Shown here piece by piece: positions 8,793-18,229 of a DNA stretch of 64,000 nt (position 1 is its first letter; the number at the start of each line of letters is the position of its first letter). The position numbers and the translations under genes are program-made. The stretch covers positions 1-64,000 of the forward strand of contig NZ_NKHR01000007.1 in assembly GCF_014467285.1 (NCBI RefSeq), read 5' to 3'. This DNA is from Xenorhabdus sp014467285 (lineage in GTDB: Bacteria; Pseudomonadota; Gammaproteobacteria; Enterobacterales; Enterobacteriaceae). A model generated the notes under the pieces. It had not been told where the DNA came from. It worked only from the letters and a program-made list of their open reading frames with translations, and ran no database searches.

Positions 8793-9887
8793 ATGAATAT
8801 ACTAATGATGAAGATGCAGTATCTATTAATAAAACATGTTAGTTCGCTAACTCTGTTATTTTGGATACTGCTACTCGTCATATCATTGACGTTTACCTTG
8901 AATGCCCACGCTGCACGCTTAGCCATTGTCATTGATGATGTTGGTTATCGTGTTAATGAGGAAAACAAGATATTACAAATGCCCGTTGCGATTTCTATCG
9001 CAATACTACCCAATTCTCCACACGGCAGGAAAATGGCAGAAAAAGCCCATCAACAAGGGCGGGAAGTGTTGATCCACCTGCCGATGGCACCACTAAGCAA
9101 ACAACCTTTGGAAAAAAACACCCTGCATCCGGCCATGAGTCAGGAAGAAATTGGTCGTATTATTCAAGATGCGATACAGAAAATTCCCCATGCTGTTGGC
9201 ATGAATAACCATATGGGTAGTGCAATGACATCCAATCTCCGTGGCATGGAAAAAGTGATGCAAATATTATCTCGTCACCATCTCTATTTTCTGGATAGTG
9301 TCACGATTGGGAATACACAAGTTACTAAAGCAGCAATAGGAACATCCGTTCCAGTCATCCGCCGAAATGTTTTTTTGGATAATGTTCAATCCGAAGCTGA
9401 AACAAAACATCAACTCAACCGGGCAATTGCCCTTGCCCGTAAACAAGGTGTTGCTATTGCTATTGGGCATCCGCACCCAACAACTGTACGCGCCTTACAG
9501 CAAACTCTTGCAACATTACCCAGTGATATTGAGTTGGTAACACCTAGCATGTTACTAAGCCATAGACCTACAAATAAGAACAACCAACAAATAGCACGCA
9601 AGTGTAAGCCTGGCGAATCAGAGCCAGTCACTCAGTTGGCTTATATCAAGATGATAGGAAAAGAATTAGCTAACAATATCGTCATCAATACCTTAAATCA
9701 GCACATTCAAAAACTCTTGGGTAATGCCCCAAAACAAGAAGCTTCCGATCTCTTAGATAAGGCAGAAAGAAACCAAACAAAGAAAAACAAAGCAGCAGAC
9801 AAGCTAAAATCACAGCAAAAAAATGTTCACACAGGCACCCATAAAACAAGCGTCCATAAAACAAGGGACGCCTGTTCTAACCTTTAA
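8793..9887 (+). CDS. yibQ: YibQ, divergent polysaccharide deacetylase family
   Basis: The protein has an N-terminal signal or anchor (LTLLFWILLLVISLTFTLNAHA) and then a divergent polysaccharide deacetylase domain with the hallmarks LAIVIDDVGYRVNEENKIL, EVLIHLPMAPLSKQPLE, GMNNHMGSAMTSN, FLDSVTIGN and AIGHPHPTT. The Asp-Asp and two His clusters are the family's putative metal ligands. The reaction of YibQ is not known. The Lys-rich C-terminal tail (about residues 300-364) is longer than in E. coli YibQ. The start at 8793 and an ATG at 8808 are both possible. It is probably co-transcribed with envC. Confidence 0.9.
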   Translation: MNILMMKMQYLLIKHVSSLTLLFWILLLVISLTFTLNAHAARLAIVIDDVGYRVNEENKILQMPVAISIAILPNSPHGRKMAEKAHQQGREVLIHLPMAPLSKQPLEKNTLHPAMSQEEIGRIIQDAIQKIPHAVGMNNHMGSAMTSNLRGMEKVMQILSRHHLYFLDSVTIGNTQVTKAAIGTSVPVIRRNVFLDNVQSEAETKHQLNRAIALARKQGVAIAIGHPHPTTVRALQQTLATLPSDIELVTPSMLLSHRPTNKNNQQIARKCKPGESEPVTQLAYIKMIGKELANNIVINTLNQHIQKLLGNAPKQEASDLLDKAERNQTKKNKAADKLKSQQKNVHTGTHKTSVHKTRDACSNL

Positions 9888-9911
9888 CTTCTTTTTAGGT
9901 AGTTAAAATTT

Positions 9912-10937
9912 TTAATCCCAATTTAGGATCACTTTGCCAGATTGCCCTGACCGCATGATATCAAAGCCTTTCTGGTAATCATCAATCGGGAATTGATGAG
10001 TAATAATCGGAGTCAGATCTAAGCCAGATTGGATCAACGCTGCCATCTTGTACCATGTTTCGAACATCTCACGTCCATAAATACCTTTGATAAACAGCCC
10101 CTTAAAGATGACCTGATTCCAATCTATCGCCATGTCTGAAGGTGGAATGCCCAATAATGCAATGCGTCCACCATGATTCATGGTATTAAGCAAAGTACGG
10201 AACGCAGGTGGTGCGCCGGACATTTCCAGTCCAACATCAAAACCTTCTGTCATTCCCAACTCAGCCATCACATCAGTCAAATTTTCTTTGCTGACATTCA
10301 CGGCACGGGTAACGCCCATTTTACGCGCTAATTCAAGGCGATATTCGTTCACATCCGTAATCACGACATGGCGGGCACCGACATGCTTACACACCGCCGC
10401 CGCCATAATCCCGATGGGACCAGCGCCGGATACCAGTACATCTTCCCCGACCAAATCAAAAGACAGCGCTGTGTGTACCGCATTACCAAAAGGATCAAAA
10501 ATAGCCGCCAACTCATCCGGAATATTGTCTGGAATTTTAAAGGCATTAAATGCCGGAATTACCAGATATTCAGCAAAAGCGCCCTCACGGTTCACACCAA
10601 CGCCAGTGGTATTACGGCATAAATGAGTACGGCCTCCACGGCAGTTACGGCAATGTCCACAGGTGATATGCCCTTCACCGGAAACGCGATCACCAATTTT
10701 GAATCCTTTTACTTCCTGACCAATCGCAACCACTTCACCGACATATTCGTGCCCTACCACCATCGGAACAGGGATCGTTTTCTGGGACCAATCATCCCAG
10801 TTATAGATGTGAACATCCGTACCACAAATGGCCGTTTTACGTATTTTAATCATCACATCATTGTGCCCAAGCTCCGGAATGGGCACATCCGTCATCCAAA
10901 TCCCTTCTTCTGACTTTAATTTTGATAGTGCTTTCAT
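9912..10937 (-). CDS. tdh: L-threonine 3-dehydrogenase
   Basis: Tdh is a zinc-dependent medium-chain dehydrogenase oxidising L-threonine with NAD+ to 2-amino-3-oxobutyrate, which Kbl then cleaves. The 341 residues include the catalytic zinc site (TAICGTDVHIYNWD and GHEYVGEVV), the structural zinc cysteines in CGHCRNCRGGRTHLC, and the NAD site GAGPIGIMAAA. It lies nine bases after kbl on the same strand, forming the kbl-tdh operon of E. coli. Confidence 0.96.
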   Translation of the reverse strand: MKALSKLKSEEGIWMTDVPIPELGHNDVMIKIRKTAICGTDVHIYNWDDWSQKTIPVPMVVGHEYVGEVVAIGQEVKGFKIGDRVSGEGHITCGHCRNCRGGRTHLCRNTTGVGVNREGAFAEYLVIPAFNAFKIPDNIPDELAAIFDPFGNAVHTALSFDLVGEDVLVSGAGPIGIMAAAVCKHVGARHVVITDVNEYRLELARKMGVTRAVNVSKENLTDVMAELGMTEGFDVGLEMSGAPPAFRTLLNTMNHGGRIALLGIPPSDMAIDWNQVIFKGLFIKGIYGREMFETWYKMAALIQSGLDLTPIITHQFPIDDYQKGFDIMRSGQSGKVILNWD

Positions 10938-10946
10938 AGTGATACC

Positions 10947-12143
10947 TTATGCAATGACGGCCAATTGCTTGCCAATGCGTGTAAACGCCGCCACCACTTG
11001 CTCAATTTGTTCTTCAGTATGGGCTGCTGAAATCTGGGTTCGAATACGCGCTTGGCCTTTAGGAACAACCGGATAGAAGAATCCAATCACATAGATGCCT
11101 TCTTTCAGCAATTCAGCCGCAAATTCTTGGGCTAATTTCGCATCACCCAACATGACAGGGATAATCGCATGATCTGCTCCTGCTAAAGTGAAACCTGCGG
11201 CAGTCATTTTCTCACGGAACAGATTCGCATTTCTCCAAAGACGCTCACGCAGGTCATCTCCATTTTCCAACATCTCCAGCACCTTGATAGATGCAGAAAC
11301 AATGGCAGGAGCCAGTGAGTTGGAGAACAGATAAGGGCGTGAACGCTGACGCAGCCACTCAACAACTTCTTTACGTGCAGCGGTATAACCACCCGACGCG
11401 CCACCCAGAGCCTTACCCAGCGTACCCGTGATAATATCGACACGTCCCATGACATCACAATATTCATGTGTGCCACGGCCATTTTTACCAACAAAACCAA
11501 CTGCATGTGAATCATCCACCATGACCAATGCACCAAATTCATCAGCCAGATCACAGATGGATTTCAAATCAGCAATCACTCCGTCCATTGAAAAGACGCC
11601 ATCTGTTGCGATCAGAATATTTTGCGCACCTTCGGCCTTCGCTTTCTCCAACTGCGCTCTCAATTCCTGCATGTCATTATTGGCATAACGGTAACGTTTC
11701 GCTTTGCATAAACGGATACCATCAATGATGGAAGCGTGGTTCAAAGCATCAGAAATAATGGCATCTTCCGGCCCAAACAGCGTTTCAAACAGGCCACCAT
11801 TGGCATCAAAACACGAGGAGTACAGAATGGCATCTTCCAAGCCTAAAAATTCAGCTATCTTAGTTTCTAATTCTTTATGGGAGTCTTGCGTACCACAAAT
11901 AAAACGAACGGATGCCATACCAAAACCGTGACTATCCATTCCTGCTTTTGCAGCAGCGATCAGGTCAGGGTGATTAGCCAAACCTAAGTAGTTGTTGGCA
12001 CAAAAATTAATGACTTGGTTACCCTCTGCGACAGCAATATTGGCATCCTGGGAAGATGTGATAATACGTTCAGTTTTAAATAAACCTTCAGAGCGGGTTT
12101 GTTCCAATTGCTCATTAATTTGCTGGTAAAATGACGCTGACAT
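10947..12143 (-). CDS. kbl: Glycine C-acetyltransferase (2-amino-3-ketobutyrate CoA ligase)
   Basis: Kbl is a PLP enzyme of the alpha-oxoamine synthase group that cleaves 2-amino-3-oxobutyrate with CoA to glycine and acetyl-CoA. The PLP lysine lies in GTLGKALGGASGGYTA and the conserved Asp-His pair in VMVDDSHAVGFVG. I start at 12143 (MSASFYQQINEQLEQ, 398 residues) because aggaga lies just upstream and the family length matches; the frame stays open upstream to 12221. First gene of kbl-tdh, divergent from hldD. Confidence 0.96.
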   Translation of the reverse strand: MSASFYQQINEQLEQTRSEGLFKTERIITSSQDANIAVAEGNQVINFCANNYLGLANHPDLIAAAKAGMDSHGFGMASVRFICGTQDSHKELETKIAEFLGLEDAILYSSCFDANGGLFETLFGPEDAIISDALNHASIIDGIRLCKAKRYRYANNDMQELRAQLEKAKAEGAQNILIATDGVFSMDGVIADLKSICDLADEFGALVMVDDSHAVGFVGKNGRGTHEYCDVMGRVDIITGTLGKALGGASGGYTAARKEVVEWLRQRSRPYLFSNSLAPAIVSASIKVLEMLENGDDLRERLWRNANLFREKMTAAGFTLAGADHAIIPVMLGDAKLAQEFAAELLKEGIYVIGFFYPVVPKGQARIRTQISAAHTEEQIEQVVAAFTRIGKQLAVIA

Positions 12144-12380
12144 TTTTCTCTCCTGAGTACCTAAGTAAGTGGAAGGCTTGGCGTATTTTACTGATAGATG
12201 CTGCCAGTGACGACACACCAAGAAAGATAAAATGTAACTTTGTAAAGCCGATCACAGCTCGAAGTCTGTTCTGAGACAATATTTCAGGATATTCCCCTGT
12301 TTAACCTACTGTCGTCAGTAGGGTTAAGTGCTATTATACGCGCCAAAGATATACCAACTGACTATTTAGAGGTGAGCCAA
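12144..12380. promoter_or_regulatory. Divergent kbl / hldD promoter region with hairpin
   Basis: The region separates the divergent kbl and hldD genes. At 12301-12327 there is an inverted repeat ttaacctactg-tcgt-cagtagggttaa, followed by a -10-like tattat at 12332-12337 directed towards hldD. In E. coli the hldD (rfaD) gene has a heat-shock promoter; I cannot identify a sigma-32 site with confidence here. The hldD ribosome-binding site is gaggtga just before 12381. Confidence 0.45.
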
Positions 12381-13319
12381 ATGATTATTGTCACTGGTGG
12401 CGCAGGGTTTATTGGCAGCAATATTGTCAAGGCACTGAATGACGAAGGCTATAAGGATATTCTTATTGTTGATAACCTGAAAGACGGCACAAAGTTCGTC
12501 AATTTAGTTGATTTGGATATCACCGATTATATGGATAAGGAAGATTTCATTGCCAGCATCATTGCCGGTGATGATTTAGGTGATATTGATGCCGTTTTCC
12601 ATGAAGGTGCATGCTCATCCACAACGGAATGGGATGGTAAGTATATGATGGACAATAATTATCAGTACTCCAAAGATGTATTGCATTATTGCCTTGAGCG
12701 CCAAATCCCGTTCCTGTATGCCTCTTCTGCCGCAACTTACGGTGGCCGCAGTGATAATTTCATTGAAGAGCGTCAATACGAAAAACCTCTCAACGTTTAT
12801 GGTTATTCCAAATTCCTGTTTGACCAATATGTTCGCGATATTTTGCCTCATGCAGATTCCCAGATTTGTGGATTCCGTTATTTCAACGTGTATGGGCCGC
12901 GCGAAGGGCATAAAGGTAGCATGGCCAGTGTCGCCTATCATTTAAATGATCAGATCCACCAAGGGCAAAATCCGAAATTATTTGCCGGTAGCGAAAATTT
13001 CCGGCGCGATTTTGTCTATGTCGGCGATGTTGCCGCAGTCAATCTATGGTTCTGGAAAAACAATGTATCCGGCATTTTTAACTGTGGAACAGGTCGTGCT
13101 GAATCTTTCCAGGCTGTTGCCGATGCCGTTACTGAATTCCATACAGAAAAATCTCCGGTTGTGGAATACATCGATTTCCCGGAAAAATTAAAAGGTCGCT
13201 ACCAGAGTTTTACTCAGGCAGATCTGACCAAACTTCGTGCTGCTGGCTATAACAAACCGTTCAAAACCGTTGCCGAAGGTGTCACTGAATATATGCAATG
13301 GCTCAATCAGGATAATTAA
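12381..13319 (+). CDS. hldD: ADP-L-glycero-D-manno-heptose 6-epimerase
   Basis: HldD epimerises ADP-D-glycero-manno-heptose to the L-glycero form used by WaaC and WaaF for the LPS inner core. It is a short-chain dehydrogenase-type epimerase of 312 residues: NADP motif GGAGFIGSN, DNLKDGTKFVNLVD, the ASSAATYGG serine and the YGYSK catalytic pair. I use the ATG at 12381 (MIIVTGGAGF) with gaggtga ahead of it; a GTG nine bases upstream is in frame but overlaps that site. First gene of hldD-waaF-waaC. Confidence 0.96.
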   Translation: MIIVTGGAGFIGSNIVKALNDEGYKDILIVDNLKDGTKFVNLVDLDITDYMDKEDFIASIIAGDDLGDIDAVFHEGACSSTTEWDGKYMMDNNYQYSKDVLHYCLERQIPFLYASSAATYGGRSDNFIEERQYEKPLNVYGYSKFLFDQYVRDILPHADSQICGFRYFNVYGPREGHKGSMASVAYHLNDQIHQGQNPKLFAGSENFRRDFVYVGDVAAVNLWFWKNNVSGIFNCGTGRAESFQAVADAVTEFHTEKSPVVEYIDFPEKLKGRYQSFTQADLTKLRAAGYNKPFKTVAEGVTEYMQWLNQDN

Positions 13320-13328
13320 TCGACGTCT

Positions 13329-14381
13329 ATGAAGATACTGGTGATCGGCCCATCATGGGTGGGTGACATGATGATGTCACAAAGCCTCTACCGTACTTTG
13401 AAGGCTTTGTACCCGAATGCAGAAATTGATGTGATGGCGCCGGCATGGTGCCGTCCATTACTGGCAAAAATGCCAGAAGTGAATCAAGCACTCGCCATGC
13501 CGCTTGGTCATGGTGCACTTGCCTTGGGTGAGCGCCGCCATCTCGGAATCACATTGCGTGAAAATAAATATAATCGCGCCTATGTGTTACCCAACTCATT
13601 CAAATCTGCACTCGTGCCTTTCTTCGCCAATATCCCGTTACGTACAGGCTGGCGTGGTGAAATGCGTTATGGGCTGCTGAATGACATCCGAGTCCTGAAT
13701 AAAAATGCTTTTCCACTCATGGTACAGCGCTATGTTGCTCTCGCGTATGAAGGGAAAAACATACATAGCGCCGATGACATTCCACCGCCTCTCTTGTGGC
13801 CGCAGTTAACCGTCAATGACGAAGATATTGCAGAATCGACCTCGGCTTTCAATATTGCCGATCACCGCCCTATTATTGGCTTTTGCCCAGGTGCTGAATT
13901 CGGCCCGGCTAAACGCTGGCCGCATTATCACTATGCCGCGCTTGCCGAACAATTAATTACCCAAAAGGGCTATCAGATTCTGCTATTTGGTTCCGCCAAA
14001 GATCATGAAGCGGGTGAAGATATTCGTACTCTTTTAAGTGATGATGCCCGCGAAGATTGCCTCAATCTGGCGGGGAAAACGTCACTTGAGCAAGCAGTCA
14101 ATATCATCGCAGCTTGTGATGCCATCGTGACGAACGATTCAGGTCTGATGCACGTTGCAGCAGCCTTAAATCGTCCGTTGGTGGCACTATATGGCCCAAG
14201 CAGCCCTGATTTTACTCCCCCTCTTTCAGATAAGGCTGAAGTGATCCGTCTGATTACGGGCTATCATAAAATCAGAAAAGGTGACAGTGATGGCGGTTAT
14301 CATCAAAGCTTGATTGATATTCAACCTGAAAAGGTTTTAGCTTCATTAGAGACACTGCTACAGGTGGAGAGTCAGCATTAA
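13329..14381 (+). CDS. waaF: ADP-heptose--LPS heptosyltransferase II
   Basis: WaaF is a cytoplasmic-face GT9 glycosyltransferase that adds the second L-glycero-D-manno-heptose to the inner core. The 350 residues start MKILVIGPSWVGDMMMSQSL and show the family motifs FCPGAEFGPAKRWP and TNDSGLMHVAAALNRPLVAL-YGPSSP. It begins nine bases after hldD and its stop overlaps the waaC start by one base (TAATG), so the three genes form one unit. Confidence 0.96.
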   Translation: MKILVIGPSWVGDMMMSQSLYRTLKALYPNAEIDVMAPAWCRPLLAKMPEVNQALAMPLGHGALALGERRHLGITLRENKYNRAYVLPNSFKSALVPFFANIPLRTGWRGEMRYGLLNDIRVLNKNAFPLMVQRYVALAYEGKNIHSADDIPPPLLWPQLTVNDEDIAESTSAFNIADHRPIIGFCPGAEFGPAKRWPHYHYAALAEQLITQKGYQILLFGSAKDHEAGEDIRTLLSDDAREDCLNLAGKTSLEQAVNIIAACDAIVTNDSGLMHVAAALNRPLVALYGPSSPDFTPPLSDKAEVIRLITGYHKIRKGDSDGGYHQSLIDIQPEKVLASLETLLQVESQH

Positions 14382-15364
14382 TGCGTGTTTTACTGGTAAA
14401 AACATCTTCAATGGGCGATGTGTTACATTCTCTGCCAGCATTAACTGATGCTAAAAAACATTTTCCGGACATTCGATTTGATTGGGTGGTGGAAGAAGGA
14501 TTTGCTCAAATTCCAACCTGGCACAGTGCAGTCGAAAATGTTATTCCCGTCGCGATTCGCCGTTGGCGGAAAAATTGGTTCAGAAAAGATATTCGTGAAG
14601 AGCGAGCGCTATTCCGAAAACAACTACAACAGCACCAATATGACGCCATTATTGATGCCCAAGGGCTGTTAAAAAGTGCTTTTTTGGTGACTCGGTTAGC
14701 TCATGGCCCAAAACATGGCTACGACAAAAAAAGCATCCGCGAACCTATCGCCAGCTTCTTCTACGATCATCGTCATGCCGTTAGTAAACAACAACATGCG
14801 GTTGAGCGCATTCGGGCCTTGTTTGCTGATAGCTTGGGCTATAAAAAGCCATCGGAACAAGGTGACTATGCCATTGCCCGCCATTTTCTGAATCAACAAA
14901 CAGAAAACCAAGGCCATTATCTCGTTTTCCTACATGCAACTACCCGCGATGAAAAACACTGGCCTGAAAATCATTGGCGACAACTTATCGCAGAACTCCA
15001 AACAACAGGACTGCGCATCAAACTCCCCTGGGGTGCAGAGCATGAGCATCAACGGGCATTACGGTTGGCGGAAGGATTTTCTCATGTTGAAGTATTGCCT
15101 AAACTGACTCTCGCAGAAGTCGCCCAGATCCTTGCTGACGCACGAACGGTGGTTTCCGTCGATACAGGGCTAAGCCATCTGACAGCCGCGCTTGATAGAC
15201 CTAATATCACCCTATTTGGCCCGACAGATCCCGGTTTGATCGGTGGATATGGTAAAGAGCAACATTCTCTAAAATCGGCGGATAATACGATGCAAAGCAT
15301 CACACCATCGGAGGTTATGTTGCTCTTACAGCAAGTGTTAAAAAAGCACTTTTCCCAGTTGTAA
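14381..15364 (+). CDS. waaC: LPS heptosyltransferase I
   Basis: WaaC (GT9) transfers the first heptose from ADP-heptose to Kdo2-lipid A. The 327 residues start MRVLLVKTSSMGDVLHSLPA and include DAQGLLKSAFL, LHATTRDEKHWPE and the C-terminal SVDTGLSHLTAALDRPNITLF followed by GPTDPGLIGGYG. Its last 27 bases overlap the convergent mig-14-like gene. A decayed second copy of its 3' end lies at 16426-16515. Confidence 0.95.
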   Translation: MRVLLVKTSSMGDVLHSLPALTDAKKHFPDIRFDWVVEEGFAQIPTWHSAVENVIPVAIRRWRKNWFRKDIREERALFRKQLQQHQYDAIIDAQGLLKSAFLVTRLAHGPKHGYDKKSIREPIASFFYDHRHAVSKQQHAVERIRALFADSLGYKKPSEQGDYAIARHFLNQQTENQGHYLVFLHATTRDEKHWPENHWRQLIAELQTTGLRIKLPWGAEHEHQRALRLAEGFSHVEVLPKLTLAEVAQILADARTVVSVDTGLSHLTAALDRPNITLFGPTDPGLIGGYGKEQHSLKSADNTMQSITPSEVMLLLQQVLKKHFSQL

Positions 15365-16228
15365 TGTTTCACACCAACGGCTTTTATACTCAAACGTAGG
15401 ATTACCCAAGGAGTAACGCATGGTTTTGCCACCTTGCTGACACAGTGCTTTTGCTTCTTGGATATTTACCCACATCAAAACGCTACCCACACTGAGATGG
15501 GCATATTCTGCATCATAGCCACCATTAATGGCATCAAAAGAGATCCATTTGGGGCTATCTGCCTTCAAAACAAAATCATAAGCACAGGGTTTGCCGTTGA
15601 TCAGTAACACATTGCCAAATATATGTTCACGAAGTTCTGTATAGATTTCAACCAGATGTTGTTTTTGTTCTTCAGAATGACTGTAGTTCCAACGTTTCTG
15701 GTATAGATCGATATAGATATTCACTAACTCTTCGGCACTAAACTCACTTGAAGAACGAATTTCCCCTCCGGCTCGCTTGAATTTATTGATCTCGTTGCTG
15801 CGATTACGGCGAGTTTTGTAAGAGAAACTGTCTTTGATAAGACAAATTTTTCGTTTATTTAGCCGAGGATTATAGCTGGTGTTCAGGAAATTATCTTTAT
15901 GTATTGGGGATAATCTCTTTGATTTTATTGGCAAAAATAGCTTAGCGTCTGTTGTGATAGGGAAAATAATTTCATCATATGAAACTGGATATTTAGTTTG
16001 CACATTTTCAATTAAGTCATTGTTATTTAAAGAAAAAAAAGCCCCTTTAATTACATTCCCTGTTTTTTTAATATAAAAGCAGAGCTTTTCATCAAGATGT
16101 CTATTCAGAAAAGATATAATGTTGGGGTGTGTTGATACACATCCTCCAAACAGATCATAAGCCTCTTTATATTGTTTAAAATCGCAGGTTTTCCATCCAA
16201 AAAGAAATGGCTTTATTTTTTCCATCAT
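15338..16228 (-). CDS. mig-14: Mig-14 family protein (antimicrobial peptide resistance)
   Basis: The 296-residue product resembles Salmonella Mig-14, a macrophage-inducible inner-membrane-associated protein needed for resistance to cationic antimicrobial peptides; its biochemistry is unresolved, and the fold is thought to be GNAT-like (FemAB type). Family-like segments are FGGCVSTHPNIISFLNRHLD, YDEIIFPIT, INKFKRAGGE, LYQKRWNYS, NGKPCAYDFVLKAD, WISFDAINGGYD, LSVGSVLMWVNIQEAKALC and MRYSLGNPTFEYKSRWC. Two adjacent ATGs follow ggag; the second (16225) has the better spacing. The 3' end overlaps waaC by 27 bases tail to tail. Codon use is AT-rich, which suggests transfer into the LPS cluster. Confidence 0.75.
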   Translation of the reverse strand: MMEKIKPFLFGWKTCDFKQYKEAYDLFGGCVSTHPNIISFLNRHLDEKLCFYIKKTGNVIKGAFFSLNNNDLIENVQTKYPVSYDEIIFPITTDAKLFLPIKSKRLSPIHKDNFLNTSYNPRLNKRKICLIKDSFSYKTRRNRSNEINKFKRAGGEIRSSSEFSAEELVNIYIDLYQKRWNYSHSEEQKQHLVEIYTELREHIFGNVLLINGKPCAYDFVLKADSPKWISFDAINGGYDAEYAHLSVGSVLMWVNIQEAKALCQQGGKTMRYSLGNPTFEYKSRWCETLQLGKVLF

Positions 16229-16425
16229 AACTCCACTAAATTACTTTAGTTTTAATATAAAATTACTTAACAAAGGATTTTATATTACCAAAGACAAAAT
16301 GAATAATATGATTCAGTTAATAAATTATATTACTGGAAAATATAAAACTATATTACATTTTATATAGTTACTGATAGCTCAGACTATAAAAACCGTCAGA
16401 GCAGGGTAATTCGCTATTTTCTAAC
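16229..16425. other. AT-rich spacer upstream of mig-14
   Basis: Very AT-rich sequence without a gene. It presumably carries the mig-14 promoter on the minus strand. I cannot single out a PhoP box. Confidence 0.4.
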
Positions 16426-16515
16426 AATGGTTATGGAAAAGAGCAACATTTCCTAAAATCTCTGGATAATACGATACAAAATATTACGCTATCGGAAGAC
16501 ATGTTGCTCTTATAA
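16426..16515 (+). pseudogene. Relic of a second waaC 3' end
   Basis: The plus strand reads NGYGKEQHFLKSLDNTIQNI then TLSEDMLLL and TAA. This matches the waaC C-terminus (GGYGKEQHSLKSADNTMQSI then TPSEVMLLL) at about 15242-15332, with DNA similarity across about 90 bp. It lacks the last ten residues of WaaC and everything upstream. It is best read as the remnant of a duplicated or recombined waaC end, now lying on the far side of mig-14. Confidence 0.75.
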
Positions 16516-16521
16516 AAGATT

Positions 16522-17706
16522 TTAACTTTTTCGAGGTAAAGTGGACTTAGCTAGTTCTCTGAAAGCATCTTCGAATTCGTTTTTGAATTTTTCATAATTC
16601 ATACTTTCTTTAGACCACTCAATAGCATTTTTACTCATTGACTCATACAAAGATGGCTCCTTGAGTAAACGTTCAATCGCATCAGCACAATCAATATGCG
16701 AAAGCAACTTAGGTTCTGTTAATTTATCGTTAATGGGATCATACACTTGATGAGGAAAATCTATATCAATACCAGCTAGTTTTTCATGTTCATCAATTGA
16801 TACCGTGGGTTTTAGACCAATCCCACAATATCCATCTTTAATGGCCTCTGGCTGGCCATCAACTAAAGGAAAAATTACTGGTACTGCATTGCTGAGAGCT
16901 TCGATGCATGATAAACCAAATGCTTCAGTTACAGGAGTACTCATATAGACATCAATTTTTTCATAAAATTTCTTCATATCTGATTGATATCCCACAAAAT
17001 CCACAAAATCCACAATATTCAAATCAGACGCTAACTCTTTCAATTGAAGTTCACAGTTTCCACTTCCTGCAATAAATAATTTTGCATTAATCCCCCTCTT
17101 CTTAAGTTCATCCAATACTAACAAGGAAATACTGATTCCTTTCAAGCCGACTAAGCGAGATGCTGTACCTAAGACTATATGTTTTTTATTGATAATTTTC
17201 TTTGAAATTGTTACTGGTTGCATATCCAACCGATTCAATACAGTAAAGATTTTCTTCTTGAAAGAATACTTAAGCTGCATTACTCTTTTGGATGCATGAC
17301 TATTTGAGATAATGGCATCCAACATATTAAGGAAACCAAGTGTTCTATTATTTAAGGCATAACGCCAGCCACAACCACAATCATAATAAATAAATGATTT
17401 ACATTTAGGTTTCATGAATAGCTTGGGAACAAAATCCCAAACAATGACACAATCTGCATTAAATCTGTTGATTTTAAAATTCAATATATATTTTCTGATA
17501 AATGTTGGCCACTTAGCTTCATAGGCATCAAATACTCTATTAACCCTATATACAGCAATCCCTGACAAGGTTGAAGCCACATGTTCATTAATAGAATTGC
17601 TTAGACATAAGACTATATTTTTGTAACTACTATTTTTAATATATTTTACAAAGCGTTTTTCAACACCACCAAACCCCTGTAAATTAATAAGATGAACAAT
17701 CTTCAT
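16522..17706 (-). CDS. Glycosyltransferase family 4, LPS core
   Basis: The 394-residue GT-B enzyme starts MKIVHLINLQGFGGVEKRFV at 17706, with aggaaa seven bases upstream; the frame extends to 17742 but lacks a better site. C-terminal GT4 motifs are LGTASRLVGLKGISISLLVL, LFIAGSGNCELQLKELA and the E-x7-E region in TEAFGLSCIEALSNAVPVIF. It probably adds a sugar to the LPS core at the cytoplasmic face; donor and acceptor are unknown. Low GC and isolation between AT-rich spacers indicate acquisition. Confidence 0.82.
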   Translation of the reverse strand: MKIVHLINLQGFGGVEKRFVKYIKNSSYKNIVLCLSNSINEHVASTLSGIAVYRVNRVFDAYEAKWPTFIRKYILNFKINRFNADCVIVWDFVPKLFMKPKCKSFIYYDCGCGWRYALNNRTLGFLNMLDAIISNSHASKRVMQLKYSFKKKIFTVLNRLDMQPVTISKKIINKKHIVLGTASRLVGLKGISISLLVLDELKKRGINAKLFIAGSGNCELQLKELASDLNIVDFVDFVGYQSDMKKFYEKIDVYMSTPVTEAFGLSCIEALSNAVPVIFPLVDGQPEAIKDGYCGIGLKPTVSIDEHEKLAGIDIDFPHQVYDPINDKLTEPKLLSHIDCADAIERLLKEPSLYESMSKNAIEWSKESMNYEKFKNEFEDAFRELAKSTLPRKS

Positions 17707-18229
17707 AATGTTTCCTAAATTAACATTTAGCATACTAAGCACAAATAAAATAAGAGTTTTTGAAAAAACCGCACATTTAAAAAATATTCATAATACGGTT
17801 TTTATAACATCATTTTAGTGTAAAAATAAATGTTTATTTTCAAGGGATGGATTAGATAAATAAATGAATTTTTTCAAAAACACCACCGTTACTATAGAAA
17901 ACTACTGCTCATTCCAGTTCGTAAATAAATGCAATATTGTCGTATGATAATTTACCTCAAAATCACCTGATTAGACTAGCTTTTTAAAGTAAAATTTGCT
18001 ATATTTATTTATACTGATATCTAGTGTGGTCTATATTTCTAACGTCTAAGCCATTCATTACCATATTAAAACTTTCTCTTTCCCTCCAATCTTGTAACCT
18101 TTGTAGAAATAGGCAAGTTGAAAGGATTTTTGGCAATTTTTGTAATAATAGTTAGGAAAACCAGCCTTATCTGCCCAGTGTTTTGTACACACTCAGCCTG
18201 GTAATTGTATCAACAAGTCATTTTCCTCA
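17707..18229. other. AT-rich intergenic region
   Basis: About 520 bases without a recognisable gene. The half nearer 18229 has somewhat gene-like composition on the minus strand, but every frame is interrupted by stops and I recognise nothing in it; it may be a decayed transferase gene. Confidence 0.4.
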
